Shown here: piece after piece, positions 32,282-41,710 of the stretch | Numbering within the stretch: the stretch's first letter is position 1 | Layout: each line of letters opens with the position of its first letter | Origin: Muribaculaceae bacterium | Lineage (GTDB): Bacteria; Bacteroidota; Bacteroidia; Bacteroidales; Muribaculaceae | Reading direction: 5' to 3' | Length of the DNA: 64,000 nucleotides | NCBI GenBank assembly: GCA_017940245.1 | Contig: JAGAYZ010000015.1 | Coordinates: 98,049 to 162,048 of the forward strand | The notes under the pieces: generated by a model | What the model was told of the DNA's origin: nothing | Seen by the model: only the letters and a program-made list of their open reading frames with translations | The model's database searches: none | Translations under genes and position numbers: made by a program

Positions 32282-32938
32282 TCACATGAAGGGCGACAAA
32301 ATAGCAATGGTCACAATCGTGATGAGCACCGAGACGGTTACAAGGCGGCCATCGGCCACCGCAAACACTTGCCCATCGGTGTGAAAGTAACGACGCTGGA
32401 CCACCATCCACAATGAATATACCAGCCAACCGGCCAGCAACCCCACTATAGTGCCGCCCAGAATATCACCCGGATAATGAACTCCTATATAAATGCGGCT
32501 ATAGCATTGCAGCACAGCCCATGCCATGAGTGAGACCATCACCGGTCGGCTACGCATCATCAGCCCCAAGACAATGGCTACGCCAAAAGAATTAGCGGCA
32601 TGACTCGATACGAATCCATACAATCCTCCTCCATTACCCACCACATGAATGGCCGATGACAGGGCAGGATTATGCGAAGGCCGCAAGCGCTCCACGGCAT
32701 GCTTGATGATACCTGATGCCACTTGATCGGCTATCAACACGGTGAGTGCAACGGCCAGAATGGCCACGCACGCTTGACGCCAACCTTTGTTACGCAGACT
32801 GATAAGGAACGCGACTAGAATCAGCAGCCACGCCAATCGGCTCGACACATTATACATGAATGTATCGAAGTAGCTGGCATGCACTCCGTTTAATTGTAAA
32901 AACAACTGCTGGTCTATCGTGTCTAGGTATTCAATCAT
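32282..32938 (-). CDS. PAP2-family membrane phosphatase (undecaprenyl-PP phosphatase-like)
   Basis: A 218-residue protein with about five membrane segments. PAP2 motifs are KHAVERLRPSHNP near residue 74 (KxxxxxxRP), GFVSSHAANSFGVA near 108 (PSGH-like, here SSH) and SRIYIGVHYPGDILGG near 149 (SRxxxxxHxxxD). These enzymes remove phosphate from lipid or soluble diphosphates at the inner membrane; undecaprenyl diphosphate is the common substrate in Bacteroidota. It follows BatE by 41 bases on the same strand and could be the tail of that operon. Confidence 0.85.
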   Translation of the reverse strand: MIEYLDTIDQQLFLQLNGVHASYFDTFMYNVSSRLAWLLILVAFLISLRNKGWRQACVAILAVALTVLIADQVASGIIKHAVERLRPSHNPALSSAIHVVGNGGGLYGFVSSHAANSFGVAIVLGLMMRSRPVMVSLMAWAVLQCYSRIYIGVHYPGDILGGTIVGLLAGWLVYSLWMVVQRRYFHTDGQVFAVADGRLVTVSVLITIVTIAILSPFM

Positions 32939-32979
32939 GACAAATATATATATCGCGACAACTCTAGTTGACAGGCATT

Positions 32980-33777
32980 TTATATGATTTCAACATCGCC
33001 CGAATTAATCCATCCACGACGACTGTTGCTCGACTCTACATAAAACCATTTTTGATTCTTTCCAAGTACCGAATCCAACAGTTCCACTTTGCGCCCCAAG
33101 CCTAACTCAAAAGCTATCTCGGTCTTATCCTTGGGTGTGCGGGGAGCGTTGCTCAAAGTGACCTGCGGCTTCATCACGATTGCTGTAGAATGATTCACGG
33201 CCCTGCTGTGATTGACAAATGCACACACATTGGCTATCACGGCCAACAGCAGCAGTGCGATGGCTCCAAAGAAACCCACCTTGCGCCACGTCACGTTATC
33301 GATAAACACATACAAGCACACCGCCAGCAGACACAGGATGAACGAAATCACACCGATGGCGGCCCATACATTCGACGAGAAACTGCCTGCCGCTTTATTG
33401 GCCCATATCGACAGAATTGACGAACCGGCCTCGTCGCCGATGCCCGACTTTTGCCGCACAAAGTCCAAATTGAAACGCGCATCGGCATTACCGGGATCCA
33501 GCAATAATGCACGCTCATAATATACTATAGCTCGACCTGTGTCTTTCAGACGATAATAAGTATCACCCATGTTGCAACACAATGCCGCCGATGTGCCCTC
33601 GGTGCGTTCGGCTTGTTGATACAGTTGCAATGCCTCGGTATATAATTCTTGGTGATAGGCTTTGGCCGCCTTATCGGTAAGCGGCGATGCCATGAGCAAA
33701 AGCCCAGGCAAGCACCAAGCAAGCAATACCACAAAACGGCGCAACCCCGATTCATAGGAATATATCTTTGTGTTCAT
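32980..33777 (-). CDS. batE: BatE: TPR and SH3-like protein of aerotolerance operon
   Basis: A 265-residue protein: signal peptide, two TPR motifs (YHQELYTEALQLYQQAERTE and ALCCNMGDTYYRLKDTGRAI), two membrane segments near 125-180 (VISFILCLLAVCLYVFIDNV, then GFFGAIALLLLAVIANVCAF) and a C-terminal SH3-like domain (ELGLGRKVELLDSVLGKNQK, WFYVESSNSRRGWINSGDVE). It is the last gene of the Bat operon, six bases after BatD's end. Bat proteins form a membrane complex linked to oxygen tolerance and stress in Bacteroides; the molecular role of BatE is not settled. Confidence 0.88.
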   Translation of the reverse strand: MNTKIYSYESGLRRFVVLLAWCLPGLLLMASPLTDKAAKAYHQELYTEALQLYQQAERTEGTSAALCCNMGDTYYRLKDTGRAIVYYERALLLDPGNADARFNLDFVRQKSGIGDEAGSSILSIWANKAAGSFSSNVWAAIGVISFILCLLAVCLYVFIDNVTWRKVGFFGAIALLLLAVIANVCAFVNHSRAVNHSTAIVMKPQVTLSNAPRTPKDKTEIAFELGLGRKVELLDSVLGKNQKWFYVESSNSRRGWINSGDVEII

Positions 33778-33783
33778 AACGGC

Positions 33784-35628
33784 TCATTTTTTTCGTTTCA
33801 CACTTTCCAGACTGTCTATCACACCGGCCGCCTCATCCCACACTTGCTGCAAGTCTTGCTCAGCCAGTTCGGGGGCATATTGCGCAAACTCACACTTGTC
33901 GAGTAACGCCATGGTGCGTTCACGCAATGGCTCATCTACGCCATACGACTCAAGCTCGGTCAATATATTATCTTTGCTCAATTCCGAACCGGGAATAGAA
34001 AGTTTGTCGCTCAAATATCCCCATAGCGAGCTGAGAATCTCGGCATAGAAACCGTCTTTGCTACCCGATTCCATGAACTTGCGCGCTTGCTTCAGACGGC
34101 GCTGCGCCACCTTGCTGGCGCGCTTGGTGCGCATCAGACTCACGTCGGCCCGCAATCGCAGTTGCTTGCGGTAATACACCAGCACTCCCACCAACATCAG
34201 CAGCGGCAAGACGTACCACAACCAGTAGGTCCAGTGCGCCACGCTGTAGGCTGGAGATTTCTCCAGACCCAAGTCGCCAGTAGCGATATTGCGAATGTCC
34301 ATGTTCTGGATGCGGTAATGGTTAGACGGCGTGCCTTCGCCCTTTGCCACCACCAGAGTGCGCCCCGGAATGTCTATCGTTTCATATTTTTCTGTTTCGG
34401 GATTAAAGAATGTGAACTTGCTGGCGGGCAGTTCAAATTTCCCGGCAAATTGCGGGATGAACGGATAGTCGATAGTGACGGTTCCCGTCATGTCGCTGCC
34501 TGTAGTTTGAGCCTTAGGATTGGTCTTAGGGTCATAGACGTCCATTTCCTTGGGCATCTTCAATTCGGGTGCTTTCACATACTTGATGTTGCCTGTACCC
34601 TTTATAATATAACTATAAGTGGCAGCCGCATAGGTCTTGAGTTGTTCTGGCTTTAACTGAGTTGTTACCGTAAATTGCCCCACAGCCCCGGTAAAGGATT
34701 CGGGACGAGGTTCCGGCAAAGGCAGAATATTGACCGTGGCCGTGTTAGACTTCACCTTGAGGCTTTTTTCCACGGGTTGCTGCAGAGTGCCGAAGATGGT
34801 GCGGTATTGCTCATATTGCACCACGTTCACGTCATAATTACCCGACGTAATTGTGAGTTTTCCCGACTTTTGCGGATACAAAAGACATTTTTTGAGAATA
34901 GCCACCATATATTGCTGCCCATTTACTGTCTCCACATTATTCAGACTGGGCTGCATGGGTATTTCTTCAATAAGGAACCCATCGAACGAGGGTTGCTGTG
35001 TGGGAATAAACTGTGACACTTGATATTTGGTATACAGCTTGATGGTGCACACCACGGCTTGCTGCTCAAACACTCGAGGCTTTGACATCTCTATGCGCAC
35101 AAAGATATCGTTGCCCGTCACAGCTTTTTCTGCGCTCTGCGTGCTGGGGTCGTTATATTGTACTCCGCCACGGCGGCGTTCCTCTTCTTGTTCTTGAGGA
35201 GAACTCTGATGCGATCCGCCGGCGCGCACTTCGATGGTAAACGGATTGGTGCGCAACACGCGACCAGCGACCTCAATCGTTGCCGACCCCACGTGAAGTT
35301 TGCCCGATTGAGTGGCCTTATAAATCATGGTGTATTCCTGCGATGACGAGCTGCTCGACTTCCCGTTCACCCACGAAGAGCTATATGACGTGGACAATGC
35401 AGGACCGTAAATCTTGGTGGCACCCGAAATGTCGGGAGCCGAGAAGTGGTTTCCCTCACCATTGCGCAGTACAAAAGTGACGTTAAATTTATTGCCGGCC
35501 ACTACCTGGCGCGGAGCTTGCACCGTGAACGAGACCGCTGCATGAAGCATGATGCACACAAGCGTCATGAGCGCTGTCGTTACGAGTCGCAATAATGGCA
35601 AATGCTTATCTGGTTGCTTTTTATTCAT
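33784..35628 (-). CDS. batD: BatD: large aerotolerance membrane protein
   Basis: A 614-residue protein: signal peptide (LLRLVTTALMTLVCIMLHAA), then beta-sandwich repeats (VSFTVQAPRQVVAGNKFNVT, FVRIEMSKPRVFEQQAVVCT and GNIKYVKAPELKMPKEMDVY), one membrane segment near 470-490 (YVLPLLMLVGVLVYY) and a cytoplasmic tail. This is the DUF11-like BatD layout. Its large periplasmic part may scaffold the BatA/BatB VWA subunits. It lies between BatC and BatE in one operon. Confidence 0.9.
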   Translation of the reverse strand: MNKKQPDKHLPLLRLVTTALMTLVCIMLHAAVSFTVQAPRQVVAGNKFNVTFVLRNGEGNHFSAPDISGATKIYGPALSTSYSSSWVNGKSSSSSSQEYTMIYKATQSGKLHVGSATIEVAGRVLRTNPFTIEVRAGGSHQSSPQEQEEERRRGGVQYNDPSTQSAEKAVTGNDIFVRIEMSKPRVFEQQAVVCTIKLYTKYQVSQFIPTQQPSFDGFLIEEIPMQPSLNNVETVNGQQYMVAILKKCLLYPQKSGKLTITSGNYDVNVVQYEQYRTIFGTLQQPVEKSLKVKSNTATVNILPLPEPRPESFTGAVGQFTVTTQLKPEQLKTYAAATYSYIIKGTGNIKYVKAPELKMPKEMDVYDPKTNPKAQTTGSDMTGTVTIDYPFIPQFAGKFELPASKFTFFNPETEKYETIDIPGRTLVVAKGEGTPSNHYRIQNMDIRNIATGDLGLEKSPAYSVAHWTYWLWYVLPLLMLVGVLVYYRKQLRLRADVSLMRTKRASKVAQRRLKQARKFMESGSKDGFYAEILSSLWGYLSDKLSIPGSELSKDNILTELESYGVDEPLRERTMALLDKCEFAQYAPELAEQDLQQVWDEAAGVIDSLESVKRKK

Positions 35629-35690
35629 ATCTTCGTCTTGAATATCGTGCCTTACCTAACATGGGGAATTTCCAGTCTGTATCTCTGAGA

Positions 35691-36527
35691 CTACCACTTG
35701 CGGTTGGTGCGGGCGCGCTCTCCACGTTGCTGTTGAGCTTGACGCGCGTTGATGCGCTGCTGTGTGGCACGCTCCTGGTCCTGCATGGCCTTGAGCACCT
35801 GTTCCACATTTTGCTGGCTCATTCCGTTTTGCTGCTTGGGCTGGCCATTTTGCTGGTTCTGGGGCTGCTGGTTCTGCTTATCTTTGTTCTGTTTTTCTTT
35901 ATCTTGATCCTGCTTGTTCTGGTCTTGATTCTTTTTATCTTTGTTTTGGTCTTGCTTGTCTTTATCCTGATTTTTGTCCTTATTTTGATCCTGATTCTTG
36001 TTTTGCTTGTTTTGTTTGTCTTGTTGTTGCTTTTTCAATTGCGCCAGTCGCAGGTTGTCGCGAGCATGGTCGTCGGCCGGATTGCAACGCAAGGCATTCT
36101 TGTAGTGTTCTATGGCCTGTTGCCATTGTTGCTGGGCATAGGCTATGTTGCCCAGGTCATAAGAAGCCTTGCCACGCAAGTCACGACTGGATGAACTCTT
36201 GACAATGTTCTCCAGCAGAGACTGCGCTTCATTCATCGGGTTGTCTTTACTCTCTTGCGATGCCGTAGCACTACCTTGACGCATGAGCGCGGTGGCCAGG
36301 TTGAACTGGGCGATTGACGACTGCGGTGCCACCTGCAACGCCTTGCGGTATTCCACCTCGGCTTCGGCATAACGCTTAGCCTTATAGAGTTTGTTTCCAC
36401 TGCGAATGTGGTTTCTCTCTTTCTTTATTGTGGGAATTTCATCACCGGCAGGAGTTGCCGCTGCGTTTGTCGCTCCGGTCAGCAAGACCAGGAGCAACAT
36501 TAATATCTTGAGTTTAAGCGTTTTCAT
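35691..36527 (-). CDS. batC: BatC: TPR protein with Lys/Asp/Gln/Asn-rich tail
   Basis: A 278-residue protein: signal peptide (ILMLLLVLLTGATNAAA), TPR repeats (SGNKLYKAKRYAEAEVEYRK, QFNLATALMRQG, YDLGNIAYAQQQWQQAIEHY), then about 60 residues of low-complexity KNQDQNKDK-type sequence, and a short helical end. The charged tract encodes no fold and explains the long antisense reading frame in the region. BatC supplies a protein-interaction arm for the Bat complex. It overlaps BatB's 3' end by 14 bases. Confidence 0.88.
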   Translation of the reverse strand: MKTLKLKILMLLLVLLTGATNAAATPAGDEIPTIKKERNHIRSGNKLYKAKRYAEAEVEYRKALQVAPQSSIAQFNLATALMRQGSATASQESKDNPMNEAQSLLENIVKSSSSRDLRGKASYDLGNIAYAQQQWQQAIEHYKNALRCNPADDHARDNLRLAQLKKQQQDKQNKQNKNQDQNKDKNQDKDKQDQNKDKKNQDQNKQDQDKEKQNKDKQNQQPQNQQNGQPKQQNGMSQQNVEQVLKAMQDQERATQQRINARQAQQQRGERARTNRKW

Positions 36528-37560
36528 TATTCCTCGTAAAGAAATTAAACTGTTCCAGCCATGGATTCTTGCGTTCCATCACCAGCATGAGCACTATGAC
36601 GAGCAGTAAAGCAATCCAGGCAAAAACGGGAAATTGTTCATCGTGTTGAGAATAGGAGACGGTGGCAAGGTCGGTTTTGGCTAGCTTGTCGAGTGTGTCG
36701 TTGAGAGTTTCAACGGCATCACTGGCATTGCCATTCACATACACACCGCTGCCGGCATCGGCAATCTCCTGAGCCACCTTCTCATTCAAGAAGGTAATCA
36801 CAGGTTGCTGGCCGCTGTCGTCCATCAGATACGAGCCATCGTCCATCGGAATGGGCGCACCGTGTGTGCTACCCACCCCCATCACATTCACTTGGATTCC
36901 ATTTTTCTGAGCCTGACGGGCGGCACCCACCGCATCGTCTTCAAAGTTTTCACCATCGGTGATAACGATGATTGTCTTTTGCGACTTCTTGCTCTGCGAG
37001 AACCCGCTCGCGGCCATCTCAATAGCAGCACCGATGGCAGTGCCCTGGGTAGGCACCATGTTGGTGCTGATGCCGTTAAGAAACAATTTGGCCGAACTCA
37101 CATCTCCTGTCATGGGCATTTGCATATAGGCATTGCCGGCAAAGACGATGAGCCCCACCTTGTCATTATGCGAGCGGTCGATGATTTTTTCCAGTATCAT
37201 CTTGGCGCGTTGCAAGCGCGAAATGTCCTGAGGCTCGTCGGTAGAGCTGGCGTTCATAGAGTTTGACACATCCACTGCCACCATCATTTCTATGCCATGC
37301 ACGGTGGCGCTAGTGGGAGCGGCTCCAGCTCGCGGCCGTGCAAGAATCACCACCACCACAGCCAGCAAAAGCAATTCTATCGAAAGTAGAATCCAGGGTT
37401 TGTAGCGCGACACCTCGGGCATGAGTTGCTCAACAGTCTCGGCACGGCCAAAGGCTTTCAACTGTTTTGCCCGCGCACGGCGCCCCCACACAAACAATCC
37501 TGCCACTGCCGGAAGCAACAGCAACAAATAAAGATATTGTGGATTTGCAAAACCAAACAT
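36514..37560 (-). CDS. batB: BatB: von Willebrand A domain membrane protein
   Basis: A 348-residue protein with membrane segments near 7-25 and 58-78, a VWA domain (EMMVAVDVSNSMNASSTD, the MIDAS motif DxSxS near residue 95; VGLIVFAGNAYMQMPMT; TIIVITDGENFEDDAVG) and a final membrane segment near 318-335. It is paralogous to BatA in the same operon. Together with MoxR, VWA proteins commonly act as chaperone or metal-insertion machines. Confidence 0.92.
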   Translation of the reverse strand: MFGFANPQYLYLLLLLPAVAGLFVWGRRARAKQLKAFGRAETVEQLMPEVSRYKPWILLSIELLLLAVVVVILARPRAGAAPTSATVHGIEMMVAVDVSNSMNASSTDEPQDISRLQRAKMILEKIIDRSHNDKVGLIVFAGNAYMQMPMTGDVSSAKLFLNGISTNMVPTQGTAIGAAIEMAASGFSQSKKSQKTIIVITDGENFEDDAVGAARQAQKNGIQVNVMGVGSTHGAPIPMDDGSYLMDDSGQQPVITFLNEKVAQEIADAGSGVYVNGNASDAVETLNDTLDKLAKTDLATVSYSQHDEQFPVFAWIALLLVIVLMLVMERKNPWLEQFNFFTRNNENA

Positions 37561-37592
37561 GATTTATTCTGCTCTTTATACGTTCAATATAA

Positions 37593-38585
37593 TTATGGTA
37601 TGTGACGCAACACTGTGTAGCGTCCCACCAGATAAAACATCAGCAACGCCAGCAGTGCCCATGCCCATGGCATGTAATTGTCCTCGGTGTGACTGAACCG
37701 CTGTACGTCGAGATGCGTCTTTTCAAGACTGTCGATTTCCTTAAATATGCCGGCTAAGGTGCTCTTACTGGTTGCTCGAAAATACTTTCCGCCTGTGGTG
37801 GAAGCAATTTTGCGCAACGTGTTCTCATCAATGACCACCGGCATGGTCTGATATTGGATTTTGCCGGCAAAGTCAATGGCCACAGGATAAGGCGCATTGC
37901 CATTGCTGCCCACACCGATGGTGTAAATCTTGATGCTATACTGCTTGGCAATCTCGGCCGCAGTGAGCGGTGCCACCACACCGGTATTGTTAGAGCCGTC
38001 GGTGAGCAGGATAATGCTGCGCGACACCGCTTTGCCGTCCTTGATGCGGTTGATGGCTGTTGCAATACCATCGCCTATGGCAGTTCCGTCTTCAAGCACA
38101 CCTGTTTTCACTTCATGGATAGCATTGACCAGCATTGCGTTGTCCATGGTCATGGGCACCTGTGTAAAACTCTCGCCAGCAAAGAGCACCAGGCCGATGT
38201 TGTCATGGTCACGCCCGGTGACAAACTTAGTGGCCACATCTTTGGCCGCCTCTAGGCGGTTAGGCCGGAAATCCTTGGCCAACATACTGGTGGAAACATC
38301 CATGGCCACCACGATGTCGGTACCTTCAACGTCGCTCGTGGCCCAACTGTCGTGGGTCTGCGGACGACACAGAATGATAATCAAGCAACCCACAGCCCCC
38401 AGCAGCGCGACAAATGTCAAGTGCTTGAACCACACACGCCAACTCGAAGGCAGGCCATCAAAGGCCTCGGTAGTAGACAACTGCATGGTAGGTTCGTTGC
38501 GTTTCCAACTATACACATACCATGCTATCATCGGCACGTAGAGCAGGAACAGCCACAGCAGCCCGGGGTGTGCCATCTGCATCAT
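37593..38585 (-). CDS. batA: BatA: von Willebrand A domain membrane protein
   Basis: A 330-residue protein: membrane segments near 8-26 and 52-70, VWA domain (DIVVAMDVSTSMLAKDFRPN with MIDAS DVSTS; IGLVLFAGESFTQVPMTM; SIILLTDGSNNTGVVAPL) and a C-terminal membrane segment (WAWALLALLMFYLVG). Its start overlaps the upstream gene's stop by four bases. The intact MIDAS suggests metal-dependent partner binding. Confidence 0.92.
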   Translation of the reverse strand: MMQMAHPGLLWLFLLYVPMIAWYVYSWKRNEPTMQLSTTEAFDGLPSSWRVWFKHLTFVALLGAVGCLIIILCRPQTHDSWATSDVEGTDIVVAMDVSTSMLAKDFRPNRLEAAKDVATKFVTGRDHDNIGLVLFAGESFTQVPMTMDNAMLVNAIHEVKTGVLEDGTAIGDGIATAINRIKDGKAVSRSIILLTDGSNNTGVVAPLTAAEIAKQYSIKIYTIGVGSNGNAPYPVAIDFAGKIQYQTMPVVIDENTLRKIASTTGGKYFRATSKSTLAGIFKEIDSLEKTHLDVQRFSHTEDNYMPWAWALLALLMFYLVGRYTVLRHIP

Positions 38586-39535
38586 GATTGCACCTCCTTC
38601 CTTTCGGTTTCTGCAGGCTGAGGCTTGGTTGCTTCCACAAAGTTCAGAGCTCGCTGAAACGCCATCTCGTTGTCATCGGCCAGCGGACGAGCACCGGCAA
38701 ACTTCACAAAGTCGGCAATTTCAAGAATCATGCTCAGCTGCTCATTGACAGCGCGCGTCTCATCGTTTTGCTTGAGGGTCTCAATAATTTGTGTTGAGGT
38801 CATCTCCACTGCATTGACATGGAAACGGCGGTCGATATACACACGCAATATATCGGTCAGTCCGGTAAAATATTCCTTTTCTTGTCCGTTCTGCCACAGT
38901 TGTCTCTGTTTTAGAGACTTTAGATTAATCATGGCTTCTTCATAAGCTGGCAGTCGCTTGCGCTCAGGCTTGAGCGGGTTGACTCCCTTGCGGTACCAAT
39001 GGAAATAGTAGTATAGCCCACCACCTATGAGCAGCAAGGCCAGCAACCATGCCCACCAGTAGTCGGCTATCAAGTCGGGCACCCAGTCGAAAAACTTGAA
39101 TGGTACTTCCTCGACAGGCTTCAGGTCATGAATGTCTTGCAACGAGTCGACGCGGACCGGCAACACCTTTAATGACAGTTGCTTGGTAAAAAAAGTATCT
39201 TTATCAACGATATATGCAATAGGGCCTACCGCATACAAGCCCGAGTCGAACGACTGCAGAATCAAATCGCGGTTAATCTGGATGCGGTTATTACCCAAAT
39301 CTACGGTGTCGGCCTTTGGTTGCTCGGCGATTTCTACCATGGCACTCAGAGTATCGGCATGGTCGACGGGAAAGAAGCCACGCACACCTTTATCTTGCAC
39401 CACCTCTAGGTGAAGCGCCGTAGTCTTTCCCATGAGCAGGAAAGCAGAGTCAAGTTTAGCTGTCACCGTCACTGGGGCAGCTTTCACAATCACCACTGCC
39501 ACAAGGGTCAGCAATATGATTGACAATCTTTTCAT
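38582..39535 (-). CDS. Bat-operon membrane protein of unknown function
   Basis: A 317-residue protein with a signal peptide (LSIILLTLVAVVIVKA), a periplasmic beta-rich half (VTVTAKLDSAFLLMGKTTAL), one membrane segment near 158-178 (WWAWLLALLLIGGGLYYYFH) and a cytoplasmic helical tail (YFTGLTDILRVYIDRRFHVN). Such a gene lies between DUF58 and BatA in Bacteroidota Bat operons and resembles DUF4381-like proteins in layout. It may link the DUF58 protein to BatA across the membrane; no catalytic motif is seen. Confidence 0.8.
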   Translation of the reverse strand: MKRLSIILLTLVAVVIVKAAPVTVTAKLDSAFLLMGKTTALHLEVVQDKGVRGFFPVDHADTLSAMVEIAEQPKADTVDLGNNRIQINRDLILQSFDSGLYAVGPIAYIVDKDTFFTKQLSLKVLPVRVDSLQDIHDLKPVEEVPFKFFDWVPDLIADYWWAWLLALLLIGGGLYYYFHWYRKGVNPLKPERKRLPAYEEAMINLKSLKQRQLWQNGQEKEYFTGLTDILRVYIDRRFHVNAVEMTSTQIIETLKQNDETRAVNEQLSMILEIADFVKFAGARPLADDNEMAFQRALNFVEATKPQPAETERKEVQS

Positions 39536-39548
39536 TTCATCATCTTTT

Positions 39549-40418
39549 TTATCCTCGCTGGCGGAACAGCGCCATCAAGGCTTTGACATAGTCTTCATCG
39601 GTTGCCACACTCACCATGTCCACTTTACAGCGCTGCACTGTGGTGGTCATCTGTTGCTGGCGTTCATACCACCAGCGGTTATAAGCCTGGCGCACTCGTT
39701 TGCTGCTGGTATCTATCCACCGCTCGGCACCACGCTCGGCATCACGCACACGCATCAGCCCCACGTTGGGCATTTGCGCCTCGCGCTTGTCATAGACTTG
39801 AAGCGCAATCAAATCGTGCTTGTGATTGGCAATCGACATGGCTTTCTCATAGTCGTGCGCATCAATGAAATCACTCACCAGAAACGTTGTGGTGCGTTTC
39901 TTCAGCGCACTGGTCATGTATTCCAGGGCATGATTGATGTCGGTACCGGTACTTGTAGGAGTAAAATCCAGCAATTCACGTATAACAAGCAAAATGTGCT
40001 TGCGCCCTTTTTGAGGAGGAATGAATTTTTCAATTTTATCGCTAAAGAAAATCACGCCCACCTTGTCATTGTTTTGGATGGCCGAGAATGCCAGTGTGGC
40101 GGCAACTTGCGCCATCATTTCGCGCTTGATGTCGCCCACGGCACCAAAGTTGTGGCTTGCACTCACATCCACCAAAATCATCACAGTGAGCTCACGCTCT
40201 TCTTCATATACTTTGACATAGGGCTTGCCGTAACGTGCCGTGACGTTCCAGTCAATATCGCGCACATCATCACCATACTGATATTCACGCACCTCACTGA
40301 AAGTCATGCCACGCCCCTTGAACGCCGAGTGATATTCGCCCGCAAAGATATTTTGCGAGAGTCCCTTGGCCTTGATTTCAATTTTGCGGACCTTCTTGAG
40401 CAGTTCGTTACGTTCCAT
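39549..40418 (-). CDS. DUF58 protein of Bat operon
   Basis: A 289-residue cytoplasmic protein with the DUF58 core: VREYQYGDDVRDIDWNVTAR near residue 44 and KVYEEERELTVMILVDVSAS near 70, a VWA-like fold with the MIDAS-type DVSAS. DUF58 proteins almost always sit next to MoxR ATPases and are thought to be their partners. It starts nine bases after moxR and precedes the small membrane protein by 13 bases. Confidence 0.9.
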   Translation of the reverse strand: MERNELLKKVRKIEIKAKGLSQNIFAGEYHSAFKGRGMTFSEVREYQYGDDVRDIDWNVTARYGKPYVKVYEEERELTVMILVDVSASHNFGAVGDIKREMMAQVAATLAFSAIQNNDKVGVIFFSDKIEKFIPPQKGRKHILLVIRELLDFTPTSTGTDINHALEYMTSALKKRTTTFLVSDFIDAHDYEKAMSIANHKHDLIALQVYDKREAQMPNVGLMRVRDAERGAERWIDTSSKRVRQAYNRWWYERQQQMTTTVQRCKVDMVSVATDEDYVKALMALFRQRG

Positions 40419-40427
40419 GGCTCAGCA

Positions 40428-41423
40428 TTAAGGTACGGCTATCTTGTCGAGTATTTCACTGATGATTTCATCGGCCGTGATATTGTTGGCTTCGGCTTCA
40501 TAGCTCAGCCCCAAACGGTGGCGCATCACATCGTGGCACACGGCACGCACATCCTCGGGAATCACATAGCCGCGACCTTTGAGGAAAGCATAGGCCCGGG
40601 CGGCCAAGGCCATGTTGATCGACGCGCGTGGCGACGAACCAAACGAGATCATGCTTTTCATGTCATTCAGCCCGAAATCAGACGGGAAACGAGTGGCAAA
40701 CACGATATCCACAATATATCGCTCTATCTTTTCGTCGATGTAAATTTTCTGGACTATGTTGCGTGTTTCCACAATATCGGCCGGGGTGACCAGTGGTTGC
40801 ACCTGTTTCTGCTCGGGCGCGATGTTCATGCGTATGATTTGTGCCTCTTCGGTTTTCGACGGGTAGCCTATCACCACTTTCATCAAGAAACGGTCTACCT
40901 GCGCTTCAGGAAGCGGATAGGTTCCTTCTTGCTCAATAGGATTCTGAGTGGCGAGCACCAGGAAGGGGTCATCCAAGCGGAATGTCTGTTCGCCTATGGT
41001 CACTTGACGCTCCTGCATGGCTTCGAGCAATGCGCTTTGAACCTTGGCGGGCGCACGGTTGATTTCATCGGCCAGCACAAAATTGGCAAACACCGGGCCT
41101 TTTTTCACTTCAAAGCGTTCCTTCTGCATGCTATACACCATAGTGCCAATCACATCGGCGGGGAGCAAATCGGGAGTGAACTGGATGCGGCTGAACTGTG
41201 CATCGATGAGCGATGCGAGCGTCTTGATGGCCAGCGTCTTTGCCAATCCGGGCACACCTTCAAGCAAAATGTGGCCATTGGCCAGCAAGGCTATCAGCAA
41301 AGAGTCGACCAGGTGCTTTTGCCCAACGATGGTTTGGTCCATGCCTTGCTTTATCATGTTCACAAAGTTGCTACGACTGGCTATCAAGTCGTTAAGCTCA
41401 CGAATATTTACTGTTTCACTCAT
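40428..41423 (-). CDS. MoxR-type AAA+ ATPase
   Basis: 331 residues from the ATG at 41423 (an in-frame ATG at 41438 adds five). Walker A is GVPGLAKTLAI near residue 55, Walker B is FVLADEINRAPAKVQSALLE near 118, sensor region ATQNPIEQEGTYPLPEAQ, and the C-terminal lid ends EIISEILDKIAVP. MoxR ATPases drive assembly of VWA-containing partners, here DUF58, BatA and BatB, which follow in the operon. A promoter lies at 41475-41482. Confidence 0.92.
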   Translation of the reverse strand: MSETVNIRELNDLIASRSNFVNMIKQGMDQTIVGQKHLVDSLLIALLANGHILLEGVPGLAKTLAIKTLASLIDAQFSRIQFTPDLLPADVIGTMVYSMQKERFEVKKGPVFANFVLADEINRAPAKVQSALLEAMQERQVTIGEQTFRLDDPFLVLATQNPIEQEGTYPLPEAQVDRFLMKVVIGYPSKTEEAQIIRMNIAPEQKQVQPLVTPADIVETRNIVQKIYIDEKIERYIVDIVFATRFPSDFGLNDMKSMISFGSSPRASINMALAARAYAFLKGRGYVIPEDVRAVCHDVMRHRLGLSYEAEANNITADEIISEILDKIAVP

Positions 41424-41474
41424 TATAGTAACATTCATATATTGTTTTCACGAACCATTCGTAAAAACTCAGCG

Positions 41475-41482
41475 CAAAGTTA
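41475..41482 (-). promoter_or_regulatory. -7 box (TAACTTTG) for the moxR-bat operon
   Basis: Minus strand TAACTTTG, about 50 bases before the ATG at 41423. No other clear promoter is seen inside the operon. Confidence 0.65.
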
Positions 41483-41543
41483 TCACATTAGCACCAATCA
41501 AACCAAAGAAAAACTAGTTAAATAAACAAATATTAAGTTAGAA

Positions 41544-41642
41544 ATGTTAAACCAGAATCTACAATCAAAACCAAAGCCACGACATCTAGCGCCAGCACTG
41601 GATTTCATCAACTGGTTACATCACCAATTACGTAGAAAATAA
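41544..41642 (+). CDS. Possible 32-residue peptide between moxR and pheS
   Basis: ATG at 41544, stop at 41640-41642, giving MLNQNLQSKPKPRHL then APALDFINWLHHQLRRK. The second half reads as an amphipathic, basic helix. No TAnnTTTG box precedes it, and it is divergent from moxR and upstream of the pheS promoter. Chance is a real alternative. Confidence 0.25.
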   Translation: MLNQNLQSKPKPRHLAPALDFINWLHHQLRRK

Positions 41643-41678
41643 TTCATCATTCATAATCCATAATTCATAATTAATTAC

Positions 41679-41686
41679 TAACTTTG
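41679..41686 (+). promoter_or_regulatory. -7 box (TAACTTTG) for pheS
   Basis: TAACTTTG, 25-32 bases before the ATG at 41711. It rules out a start within the box at 41684. AT-rich short repeats (ATTCATAA-like) lie just upstream at about 41641-41672. Confidence 0.65.
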
Positions 41687-41710
41687 CACGATAATTTACA
41701 CTCCATCGTT

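Noticed and set aside
35860-36040. Low-complexity K/N/Q/D tract in BatC as a tandem DNA repeat or CRISPR
   Set aside because: Units are irregular and in frame inside BatC, with no spacers. It encodes a disordered linker. No CRISPR array was seen anywhere in the window.
39432-41525. A 697-codon plus-strand frame opposite the DUF58 and MoxR genes
   Set aside because: The minus strand carries intact MoxR and DUF58 motifs here. The plus frame has His- and Phe-rich, family-less sequence and is a mirror artefact of GC-biased codons.
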